Positions 43,290-55,000 of a stretch of 64,000 nt of DNA are shown in pieces. Under the pieces are notes generated by a model that saw only the letters and a list, made by a program, of their open reading frames with translations, searched no databases and was not told the DNA's origin. Numbering within the stretch: position 1 is the first letter of the stretch; each line of letters begins with the position of its first letter. The DNA is from Nematostella vectensis (taxonomy: Eukaryota; Cnidaria; Anthozoa; Actiniaria; Edwardsiidae), in the NCBI RefSeq assembly GCF_932526225.1, contig NC_064043.1, positions 9,963,821 through 10,027,820 on the forward strand, given 5' to 3'. Both the position numbers and the translations under genes were made by a program.

Positions 43290-46199
43290 ATGCTTGCACG
43301 CGACATCCGGGGTATTCTGTGTGTCTGCGGAAAATAAACAAGACATTGTTTCTTTGAAACAAAATGATTGTGATATATAGATTTTCAGGCAGGGGCCGGA
43401 GGGATGTCTGACGTGGGGGCGAATATAAAGTGTAAGACGGCTGAGCCGACGAATAAGCAAATGTAGACAGATAATCCGCGAAAAGCCTCTTAATGAGACG
43501 ATGTGCGATTGACAGACGCAAAAGATAGAGAACAAAACCTTATTTAACATTATCGAGGGTCTAGCGTTATTATTTTTTTTTCGACCCTTGATTAGCGCCC
43601 GCAAAGGATGCTGGGCTCAGAATCATGCCTGATTGTTTAGGGTATGATACATTGACGGGTAGGTAAAGAAAATCCTAAAAAGAGTTTCGAGCAAGACAAG
43701 GCCTCAAGGAGTAAGATATGTAATAGTCGGTCTCTCACGTATGAGACTATCAGTCTACATAACTTCTTGAACAAGAAAACATGGAGAAATAAATAGAGAC
43801 CAATCGATTTATTTAGATAAAGTTTTTCTTAAACATGACTGAGTTAAGTGCCTCACTTCACCACATGTTACGATTACATGTTACGATTATTACGATTACA
43901 TAGATACGATCGTGCATGAGATGCAATAATTGAACTAATAGGCTCTATATGAGTTCGCAAGGGTCTTGTTTTTGGCGAAGTAATATTGAATGGTGAGGTC
44001 GAGCTTAATTGGATGGAATCAAATAAAGCACGTGAAGACTGTTTGGGTAATAATAACTATCATGTTTCTAGAAAATGCGTGGGTTCTTAGGCTGTTCAAA
44101 CGCTTTTAACCGGATCTAAAATTGCCTAGCTCATTACAAAAATTGTCTACCCGCAGGAAATCGATCAGTGAAAAACACGAGGCGGATCTATTTTAAGAGT
44201 TCAATACTAACAGAAAAAAGATCGATGGAAACGTGAGTCGATGCTAGGCAGTTCAAAAAAGGCGGGGGACTAGCGTAAGATGGGAGGTGCCCGAGGTGCG
44301 AGATTCAATTTTCTAGAAACGATGGTTTATACCACCCACTGTCCTCTTCACAAGATTTCGTTCTAAACTACGTGAGACAAAGCATGCCATGCAGTTAACA
44401 AATAAGAAAGAGTTGCGTGTGTCGCGTCGGCGGAGACTTAAGACAGTATCCAGCAGAGGTGAAAGTACCTCAACAGAGAAATGAGCCAAGATATTTCATC
44501 ACGTAACACTTGACGATATAGCCAGACTATCTTAAATTACCTTAGAGAACTCCAAGTCGGAACTTCAAAGAGAAGGAGGAAATCTCACTAGAACAGGAAT
44601 AAAAGATGTCGTGATAAGCAGCTACAAACTTTCCAAGCTCTTGCATACACCGATCTCTACAGAAGAAAGTCGTATTCTATATCAGTTACATCAGTAATGT
44701 GTGGAGATTACATCCGAAATGTGGGAGGAACGCCGTTTAATAAAGGACAAAAACCTAACTAAGCGGCATTCAAACATAACAACGGATTTAGAGTAACATA
44801 AACATCTAGGATTGTTTCGTGCTTACAGGCTTTAGAAGAACTACAGTATTATAGTATTAACGGTAACGAACGCTTGACAATTTCGTCATAATTGCGATAA
44901 CGATTCAACAAGTCAAGGAAAATTTTGTGCAATGCGATGTTATCCGCGATAAAACACACAAAAAAATATTGTATTGAATTCACATATTTGTTGAGAAATT
45001 CAATATTGCCTTTCCTTTATTGGCGCCGGCAGCGGAAAAAAAAAATGACGTAACCGGGCTCGCTTGACTTTTATGACGAACTCTCGAAAACCTTTATAAT
45101 AAGAAACAATAAAGTGCCAATGATCTTTTACACATTAACTTGAGAAAGCCTCAGAATAATTTGAATAATAGTCCAAACGAAACTATCAACTTTAAGCTAC
45201 GAAAAAAAAACTTTGTTCAATAGTAATTGCCAACGGAAATAATTTTTTAACTTATAAAAATTGTTTAAACATAATGGCTTCAAGGTTTTAATGCCCTCAA
45301 ACCACAAAAAGAAGGCTAAGAATGCAATTTTAGAAAGTTAAATTTAAATTTGATCTTCATGAGAGGAAAAAAAAAACACACCCAAACGAACAGACAAGAA
45401 CAAAACTACGTTTAAACGAGTTACAAAGGCAGCTGTAAACAATAAAAATAGACTAAACTAAATTTAGGCGATCTCATCATTATTACTGGATTGTTGCTAG
45501 ATACCGGCAGTGTTTAGCTAGTGTTTTAAGGGTGTAGATGTTAATAAGAACAATCTATTGATGGCTTTGTTTGGACGAAAAAGACGTCAAAGAGCAATGA
45601 CAAGGAAGTAGCTTGAAATTCCACACGAGTGTGGGAGAAAACATCATTTAGTTTAGAATGGCAAAAAACAACGATTAAACAATAATTACATTACCACCAC
45701 CACTTGCTGGGTTTCAAATTGCTTTTCTGATCTGGTGACAAAAACAGGAACACAGAGAATATTGAAGGATACAGCTGAGCGTGACTATTACTATACAAGC
45801 GGATTACGTTACTGCTTAGGAATGTGAGTAATGCGTGACAGGTGGCAAGTAAAGCCGCAGCATTCGATTACAAATCCCATAGAAATAGAATGACACACAA
45901 ACAACACCATAGTAACACAAACAAATACAGTATGCGCGTCTGAATTTTAGCAAAACCAGTTTTTAAAGCGAAAAGAAAAGCTACAGACTTTAAAACTGCG
46001 TGCATTTCTTGCAAGTTTCGATGCTTCGATAGTCTTTCTGCTAACACGTGCTTTATCACCGGTAAGATGCTCATGCCTTGAAACTTTGTTATACCAAGTT
46101 ACTTCCGGTTTGCCAGACTGCCATATATGGCGAAGGCGTGCGTGCGTCAGCCAATCACAGAGCCCCCCCCACGCGAAATGCTAAGAATGCGCGCGATAG
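43290..46199. other. Long gene-free stretch
   Basis: 2.9 kb without a recognisable exon. A small tandem motif (catgttacgattacatgtta) occurs at 43863-43895. The open frames here have no conserved pattern. Confidence 0.5.
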
Positions 46200-46342
46200 C
46201 GAACAGCGAGTCCCGTGGGACGGTATTAAGTGGTACTTATAGCAGGAGCTCTGGCAACGTTCATAAATAGCAACCTTCAGTCGCGAAAGCACCAACATCA
46301 CCCTAGACTCAACTCAGCGGCACCCACCAATTAATATAACAG
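46200..46342 (+). promoter_or_regulatory. Promoter and 5' UTR exon of the cysteine-rich peptide gene
   Basis: A TATA-like cataaatag at 46262-46270 is followed by CA-rich leader sequence that ends at a strong donor, AACAG|GTAAGA (46342/46343). The matching acceptor TCTTTCAG is at 46871-46878, two bases before the ATG. The intron is 536 bp. Confidence 0.6.
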
Positions 46343-46880
46343 GTAAGATTTTTCAATTTGGTATTTATTTTACTAACTTTAATATTTACTTTATATTTCA
46401 ACGCAGAAAAAAAATACTGTAGTATTTCTAAGGTCTTAAAAATTATGATGCGCCGTTTTTAGCTTACCGGTTAAAAGATTTTATCTCGTTAGAAATGGGC
46501 GCGTTTTAAAAAACAGGTACCTATACATTTTCTTTATTCAATATCTAAATTGTTTTATATCTCCATCATTGCACATGTAATAAAATTGATATATATATGC
46601 CGCAATCTGAAAAACTTATCTTGGATTTTCTAACCCCTGAAAGCCATTGCTTTCTTGAGTCCCAATTATTGAAAGAGAAAGAATGTAAAGTTATCTTACG
46701 TGAATACACGCTCTATGACTTAAGAGATAATTTAAAAATGATTTGCTTTTAAAGGCCACGTGTAAAGCCGCTTCAGACAACACGCAAAGAATGTTACGCG
46801 TCACCAAAACTCACTAAAGTATGCAACGCCACTATTGAAGTGCGCGCCGGATTCCTAATGGCTAATTTTGTCTTTCAGAA

Positions 46881-47162
46881 ATGGGAAAAGCACAGACTGT
46901 ACTTCTATTAGCAGCAGCACTATTCATTTGCATGGCGTGCCTGGCCGACAGCAAGCCTGTTATGTCCCTCGGACAATGCAGGACAGATTGCTTTACTCAG
47001 TACAGAATTTGTAAGAATTCCCTTGCTTGCAATGGTTATATTGGATGCCAAGTTTGCGATAAACCGTACCAACGCTGTGCCGACAAATGCAAGGCGATGC
47101 TACACAAGAAAGCGCTCAAATTGATGTACAAGTTGTTCGACATAGAAAAGCAGTTGCAATGA
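46881..47162 (+). CDS. Secreted peptide with eight cysteines, function unknown
   Basis: 93 residues. A signal peptide (hydrophobic core TVLLLAAALFICMACL, likely cut after LADS, about residue 24) precedes a basic mature peptide of about 69 residues. The cysteine spacing is CX3CX6CX5CX5CX2CX6CX3C, nearly mirror-symmetric (CX3CX6C ... CX6CX3C), which suggests a disulfide-stapled helical hairpin. A Lys-rich tail (KAMLHKKALKLMYKLF) could be amphipathic. The coding sequence is one exon preceded by a spliced 5' UTR. It matches no cnidarian toxin or SCRiP pattern that I can name with confidence. It may be venom, antimicrobial, mucus or structural. The start is fixed by the acceptor directly upstream. 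Confidence 0.85.
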   Translation: MGKAQTVLLLAAALFICMACLADSKPVMSLGQCRTDCFTQYRICKNSLACNGYIGCQVCDKPYQRCADKCKAMLHKKALKLMYKLFDIEKQLQ

Positions 47163-48170
47163 GAATCCGCGCACAGGCGATGACTAAGGAGACAGAAAAA
47201 AAAACTGAGTCAACATTATAGACAAGATTCGGTGTACACCGTATCAGAACTCTCGTGTGACCCGGCAAAGAATTACAAAAAACGATACATTCTAAATTAG
47301 AAAGGCAACAGTAAAGCACAGTCAAGAAAACGATCTAAAAAATAAGGAATTATTCAAGGCACACCCACGCACCACGTGCTATACAAGAACCGCTAACATG
47401 ACATTGCGAAAAGTAGACTTGAACGAATATTTATTTTATCACAGAAAGTAAGGAGTCCACTACAGTTTTACTCTTGTTCATCAAAGCTGAAAGATACCGC
47501 ACAGATTTTACACATTATAAATACAGTTTAGTTATTTCAACGAAGTCGTTAGTCACCTACGAAGTCACGAAAACAAAAAGCTAAGCAATTAATTGAAATA
47601 ACTTTTGTTTGAAATTACTCATTGCTGGGCCACTTATAATTGGAATCCGCGTGACAAAAGAGAAAACCTCAAATTTCTCAACAATCTCAGCAATGCTAGC
47701 CTCTCCTATTATTTTAATGTCAACCTTTTAGAAGCGTTTGATAGATGAAGTACCCTGTTGACTCCTTAAACTGATAGTAGATAATATAGGTTTATAAGGG
47801 AGATTAGAAGAACGGAAATCAAGCTTGAGTAACGATGACATAAAGCAAACTGGGTGAGAAAAACAAGTGAACATTTCACGTTATTTATGAAATTACATTT
47901 AATGGCAGCATATTTATTGAGTAAAAAAAGTCAAAGAATATATTTATATGATCCACCAGACAGATATATTTGAAAAAAAATATTTATTTGATGTAATATA
48001 TTTTGAGAATAAAATAACAAACTATTTACAAAGTGCTATTTACAAAGTGCCATTGTTCGCACGCGACATGATAAGCTCCCCACAATCCCATCTTCTTAAA
48101 AACAAAAAAACAAATACACACCGGGAGTGTAACCGGGAGGTCTATTTAATGTGGGTACAATTTACAGTTT
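47163..48170. other. Downstream non-coding stretch
   Basis: AT-rich 3' flank of the peptide gene; 47306-47380 is the part shared with 42836-42912. No other gene recognised. Confidence 0.45.
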
Positions 48171-48576
48171 TCTTGTGAACAAATATCGGAACTTTGAAAA
48201 GTGTGTCCGTTATAAAAAGTAACCTGGCGCTTGAGGGTATTACATAATATAAAGCCTCGAGTTTAGCTTTTAACTCTTCGTAAACATATCTTAGGGATTA
48301 TTTTTCTTGTGAACAAATATCGAAACTTTGAAAAGTGTGTCCGTTATATAAAGGTTAACCTGGCGCTTGAGGGTATTACATAATAAAAAGCCTCGAGTTT
48401 CGCTTTTAACTCTTCGTAAACATATCTTAGGGATTATTTTTCTTGTGAACAAATATCTGAACTTTGAAAAGTGTGTCCGTTAAATAAAGGTTAACCTGGC
48501 GCTTGAGGGTATTACATAATATAAAGCCTCGAGTTTCGCTTTTAACTCTTCGTAAACATATCTTAGGGTGTTTTTT
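48171..48576. repeat. Tandem repeat, three units of about 134-136 bp
   Basis: Units start tcttgtgaacaaatatc at 48171, 48305 and 48441, with a decayed fourth start at 48577. Units share tgtgtccgtta, acctggcgcttgagggtatt and cttcgtaaacatatcttagg, at over 95% identity by eye. Confidence 0.9.
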
Positions 48577-49076
48577 TCTTGCGAAAAAAGAACGTCCTCG
48601 GCCATCCCTTGCTTGATTAAAACCTCAGCTAAAAGTGATATATGAACGCTGTAGGATGGTGGAGTACGGCTCAGCTTGAAGTGAGAAATGCTCTAGGAGT
48701 GTGGGAGTACGGCTTCACGACGAAGCAGTAACAAAGTTGCCACAGAGCGGAGCTCGCAGGTTGGGTTGATAAGATCTTCCGCTACACAAAAAGTTTTCCT
48801 GCACAAAGGCATTTCTTTGCCATACTTATAACCCAGACTCTGAAGAGCAAGGAAGGAGCGCAAATTTTCCAGCTGTTCAAAATTGTGTTCAAAGTTTGAA
48901 TCGTTAGCCGTACGGCTCGGCTAGCAAATTTCTTCTCTCTTCCTGGCGGGGTAATCCCAATATACGTATCGTAGGCAGTTTTTTTTACACCGGTTAATTT
49001 AGTTTAATAAAATACGATTTGTAACCAATGTGAGAATCCACTTCTATCTGATCCAATACCTACTTATCACTTCATC

Positions 49077-52000
49077 TCACAAATCAGCGAAGAAATCACT
49101 CGCATCTGTAGACTCCGCGCTCTTCTTGGAGCCTGGGGCGAGGGAGGTATCCTTTAAGTGTTCGATATCCCAAAACTTGACAGTCTGGTCATGCGAGCAA
49201 CTAGCCAACAGGTTCCCGTCACGTGACAAACGAAGGCGCTCGATCGGGAAGTCTGCGTGCTCACCGACAGGCCCCAGAAGTCTGTTCGGGAGAATGTGTA
49301 CGGCGCTGTAGAGAGATGGACAGCGGGGTCATTCAGAGCGACGGGTTCCCCGCTAACAGAGGTATCTCGTGTAGTCCTCTTTTCAACCGCGACAACACAA
49401 GAAACTTCTCTGTTAGCGGGGAAAGCAGCGCGTAGCAATAATAAAACCTCCCTCGCACTAACCGCATCACCTCCTATTACTAATCAGGGTGAGACTAAAA
49501 GGCAATTACGTTTGGGATCGAAAGCTCGAACTAGCGATTTCAATACACAATGCACCAATCTTTGAACATTACTTTAAAAAAAGCTCTGTGGAGCACTGCG
49601 GGTAGAAAGTCTTCGATAATATCAATAAAATTTGTCAGAAAAGAAAACGATATGCTTCTTCTGTATTATTTTTAAGAATTCAAATTTTTAACAAAAGCTT
49701 TACAATCCGGTGGTGCTCATGCCTGTATTTCTATCAAACGCTCCTCATCCATCAAAAACTGATAAACAAACACGGGTAAAAAATTAACGCCCCCCCCCCA
49801 AAAGACATTGTAGAGATGGCAAATGAAATTTAACTTTAACGCACCCAGTGTTTTTTTAAATTAATTATACCCGTAAAAGCATCTGCAAATCGTAAAGAAT
49901 GACATGCTGTGCCTAACATAGTGCTAAACATACTACCGGGTCAAACTTACCGGATAATTCCGTCGATCGAGCCGGTGCACACAACATTGTTGCCAATAGC
50001 AACACAAGCGTCTACTGATTGGGGATGGCCGGGGAAGCGATCGCTTAGGTCTCCCCACTCCCCCCAGCTGAAAATGTTGAGTGTTCCCTCACCCGTGCCA
50101 CAAACGACCTTTCTTCCTCCCTAGAACCAACGAAGCAACGATGATTGACAACCTCGTTCCCAGGGCCCTCTCCCTTTCCTGTCATTTAGGTCGGCGGGAA
50201 ATGAAAAAGGGAGAGGGCCCTGGGAACGAGGTTGCGATGATTAAACGCGAAACCGCTCTATAAAAGGGATAGGGACGCCCACTTTCCACACCTCGAGAAG
50301 TTTGACATCAGAACCAACATGGCGGACTAACCGTTAGGCAGAGCGATAGACACAAAATTTCCTAATAAAACTTTGAATGCATCCTTTAAAACCAAAAAAA
50401 CTTCCTCATCTTTTTCAACTTAATGTTCCTCTCTACCTTTGCTAGTTTATATGGAACCAAATATTCGATTTCGATAAGAGAATCGGTGTCGCTGCCTTGG
50501 GCACGCCCCCTTTATAGCGCGGTTTCGTGTTTAAGTCCCCTTTGGTGACCGTATAAATCTGTTTTAAATAAGGTTACTCTAGAAGAATCCATATGCCGTA
50601 AACCGCAGTAATAAGGAAATAGGCGTAAATAGAAATAATTTTATTTTTGGAAAGTCGTAGCATATTCTTATTTATGTACCTGTGAACATTCACATGGTTT
50701 TCTAAGACAAGGATTCAGACCTTTATACGATACCCATAAGCCAACGCGGGTCACGACACGTGGATTCTCGACTGCAACATTATTTGAAATATAAGGTGTG
50801 CATAGAGTTTGTTGAACTGTTAACATTTATTTCAGCGCTTTGTACGCTAAATTTGCATCGCGCAAAAGCCTAGTCAACTCAAACATCTGGTGTTTTATTA
50901 TTTCTTTACTTTTAGAGAACGGCGTCATGTAAAATTAAAACCCACTGCTTATGCTAGCTTTATCTCGAAATGTGTAAGATACGGATACAAACACGATACC
51001 AAATAATGGAGAAGGAGGGCCAATTGATAATAAATACATAAAAAGGTTAATTGAGGTTGAGATTTCTCGGGCTCGGGGGTGTATGTTCACCGCCCACGTC
51101 ATATTACCGGGTTTTAGCAAATGCCGCTGGACACACAACGATAAATTCAAACACACCGGCAGCGAAAATCGATTGCAATGAATAGTCTAAATTTTTTATA
51201 GTGTAGGTAAATCAAATGAGATAAAAATTATTCATTACAGTATTCTCCCTGCTTTGCAAATAGATATTACTGTAACGAATAAACCGGAATTGCTGTTGCG
51301 AATTTGACTGTTTTCTTAGATCACCTCTATTGGGTTATTGAGTGGGCGTTTGGTAGAAGATATTGCATGTATAATCCTAAGATATTCGCGCTGTTTGTCA
51401 GGCACGAGTTTTAAGTTCAAGTTTCGAATCTACACAGACAGATTCTTTGTTAGTGAGCTCTTCTTTATTCCCGAATTTACATGAAAATAATAATAAAAAA
51501 AAGCGGCGGCGACTTTCTTTATTTTTGTCATTTTTATAGCTTTTCCAATATTTCGGGTGTTTTCTAACCATTTTTTTTCAAGGAATCAGCGCAATTTTCG
51601 AGAAAATGTTAAAATTGATCTTAACGCGATAGAAATTTCTTTAGCTTGATGAAATAAAAGGTCCAACACTTTGGGGGGTCTGCTAAACATTTTTTTCAAG
51701 AAATCAATGTAATTATAAAGTTGATCTTTACGCGGTAGAAGGCATGTGTTTTTCGATCAAGTTGAGCGCAGTGCCAAAATAAGTAGCTTTTAGTTTAAGT
51801 TTTTTTTATTTTTTTTTTACCAAAGGGTGATTTGGGCAAATGGCAGGTTTTCTGTTCGCTCAATATAGGTATTAAATACAGTATGTACCAGAAATTCGTG
51901 ACCGTGGCTGCTTAACTGGGGATACCACTGAATGGAGACAATTTCACTATTGGATCTTAGGGACAAAGGTGAAAATATAATTAATGAAACAGGTTACTGC

Positions 52001-55000
52001 TGGGAGCGAGCGAGATTTGACGAAAAGCGTGACTTCTAGACGTTTTTGCAGCTGCTTTTTCGTAAACCACTGTCATACAGTGCTAAGTAGGCTACTTAGC
52101 ACCGCAGGCAGAAGTATATGAGGTATTAAGTACTATAGAGCACTCAAACAACATAAAATCAAAATCTGCACTTTTGCACTTACGTAATATTTTCTTAGTA
52201 ACGGTATAAAATGATAGAAAAACATTCATCATTTGTCTTCTTCGGCCCTTTTTCTAAATTTGTGGTTAGCGGTATTTGTACCTTGATATAAGAACTGGTT
52301 ATTTACGAGAAATAATCTGCTAGTACGCCTACGCTTTTACGGGAGTTTTCTTAATTTACCCTACCCATAGTTGTCATTTTTTTACCGATACGCTTATCCC
52401 AAAAAAGCAAGACCCAAGACGGTATGCCTTGAAGTTTCCAACAATGCACTGCGGTGCCTTTTCTTTCTAGCGACGGCACTGCTACAGCCTGTTGCTTGCA
52501 ACAGTTTTGCTTGTAATTTGCTTAAAAATTACAGCTTTTTCACATCTGGAGAGTGCCTTAGGACATCATGAAGTCTTTTTGGGCATAATTAATGCTGTGC
52601 TTATGGATGTTTGCACGCTGAGGTTGATTCAATGGGATAATTCCTTGTCTGGGCTTCACCAAGTGAGAATTGAATTTTCTGGTGAATGGCCTCATACTCT
52701 CCAATGTGGGCCATCTTTGCTACCCAACCTTATTCAAAAATTGTTTTCAGGCTTATTCTGGGTTCCTTGGACCTGGAAATGTTTTGTTTGGCTTCGGGGC
52801 AAAGAGACTTATAAAAAAACTGTTATGATTGTGGGGGAGGAGATTGCCCGCCTGTCTGTCAAGGTGTTTCCAAGACTCCCATGATTTGGTCAGAAATTAA
52901 TGGTTGATATTTTGACAAAAGAGTCAATTCTATTACATTGCTTCGATGCGCTTTTGAAGGTCGTCTATGCCTTGGATGAATCTATGAGTATCCGGGTCTG
53001 GTGATGTTTAGTTTGCATTTTTGACGTTTTGGAGTTTGGCCTATATTTTACAGGCGTCTCAGGGCGTTATGGCAATGAAAGACTTAATAAACATGGCTAT
53101 AGACTGTGTGATTTTGGCCATTCATCAAGGAACCAGACCAGAATAAAGTATGCAAAAATGGCTTAGACGAACTAATTTTATAAAGGAGCCCTCGATTTAA
53201 TGAATAAAGGCCATTTTAAGAATGTTCGCTAGAAACTATAGCATAATTACCCCTTATGAAAGGTGTAAAATTGTGCATTTTAAATGGTATTCAAAAAGAC
53301 TCACTAAGAGTAATGCTTTTATGTCACATTTGTGGGGATGTTCTAAAGGTGTTGTACCTTGACTATAGCGAGGGAGAGAAGCTCTGTCTCCACGTTATCG
53401 GAGCTGTCTTCATGTTTATGGCGACGCACATTGAAGACGGATAGAGAACCATCACCGCTGCAAGCAATAATTGACAAATGTATATTGGAGTATTGTAATA
53501 ACCCAAGCCCCACCGTATATTTTCATTTCTGACAGCGATGGTTGGACAAGGACTGGGAAGTATCTTGCTGCAACCTATCGTGGAAACCTTCCCAGACCAA
53601 TTATATAAAAACCTTTCCAATTACCAACATCAGCCTAACACTGACAAAGTCACTGCCCTCCAACCCCTCACCAACACACAGCTTTATATGTCTTGCAGCA
53701 CACATGATAAGGACATATCAGCATCAAGCTTATACTATTTTTATTTTTGTCAGTAAATTTTTAAGACAATTAAAGAATGACCCTGTATTAATAAACAGTT
53801 AACAGAGGTATATTTCACAATAACAACTCCAGCAACCCACATTATGTATATAGCCTTCAAAATACTTATGGATTATGTCTGACAATCGCACATGGTTCAA
53901 AGAGGTTCAGAGCAAGAAATACATAGCTCCTTCTTTGTCATCAAAGAATTATTAACTTTTGACGAATTTCTTTGCATATACAGGTACCTCTCTTGGCAAA
54001 TCATAGCTACGAGCCTACTGTGTGCCAAATTTCAAATGTCCTTTCTTTGTAACGTTTGGGGTGGTGTCTTACCTGGTGGCCAATAGTAATTTGCAATCAC
54101 TATCACACTCCATGTCTGAAATAAAATCTTCATTCTCCTTCATTTCCATCACACAAGCAACAGTCCTACTGTCCCACACCTAACAACAATCATACTTGTG
54201 TCATCAACACTTTTACAAGCTACTAAAGTTAGTAAGATTTTGTACCAGCCTTTTGGGGTGCTCCATATGAAAACAAGAACAATAGGTCAATCCTTCAACA
54301 CTAGCTCAAACAATTTTACCATCAACTGCCACAATAAAAAAAATAACAAAATCTGATATTCTGAAATATACAGTATCTGACTATATAGACCCTACACATG
54401 CAATAATAATAATTATAGTCCTCTTATCCGCCTGATGATAAAAATAGGCAAATTGTTCCATAGTTCAGGACTGGCATGTGCAAATGCCCTGTCTCCTAGG
54501 GTTTTGCATCTAGTCTTAAGGACTACCAGGAGATTAGCAGTGTTGATCTGAGGTTTTAGGAAAAGCGACTGCAGTTGTTAGGAGGGAGCGTTGCCATTAA
54601 TGCTGTGGTGAACATAAAGAACAATCTTGAACTGTATCCTAAATTCCACAGGTAGCCAATGTAAGTAAATCAGGATGGGTGTGATGTGATCAAACTTAGG
54701 TACTACCTGTGGAAGCATGGGTGGCCTAGTGTGTTAGCGCGTCGGCCTCTCACCGCTGTGGCCCAGGTTCGAATCTTGGCTCAAACTGGGGATTTTTTCG
54801 GGTTCCTGCCTTGATTCGAATTTGTGTCACAAGTGAGTTGAAATTATTCTCCTGTGTTTCCAGTCTTCTCGGATAAGGACACTAAACCGGAGGTCACGTT
54901 TCTTCCAGCTGCACTACACTAACCTGAACCGAAGGGACGTAAAAGAACCACTGGGGACGCAATAAACCCTCTGGCAGTGACCACCCCCAGTGACCACCCC

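Noticed and set aside
43113-43604. 163-residue minus-strand frame
   Set aside because: No family pattern, overlapping alternative frames, and part of it crosses an inverted-repeat element.
52492-52884. 130-residue frame, similar in translation to frames at 13567-13872 and 30317-30646
   Set aside because: Similarity is explained by the shared piggyBac-like repeat DNA. The frames are broken differently in each copy and show no conserved protein motif.
54720-54790. Possible tRNA gene
   Set aside because: The A and B boxes are present, but no acceptor-stem pairing is formed and the sequence continues into a repeat body; called a SINE instead.
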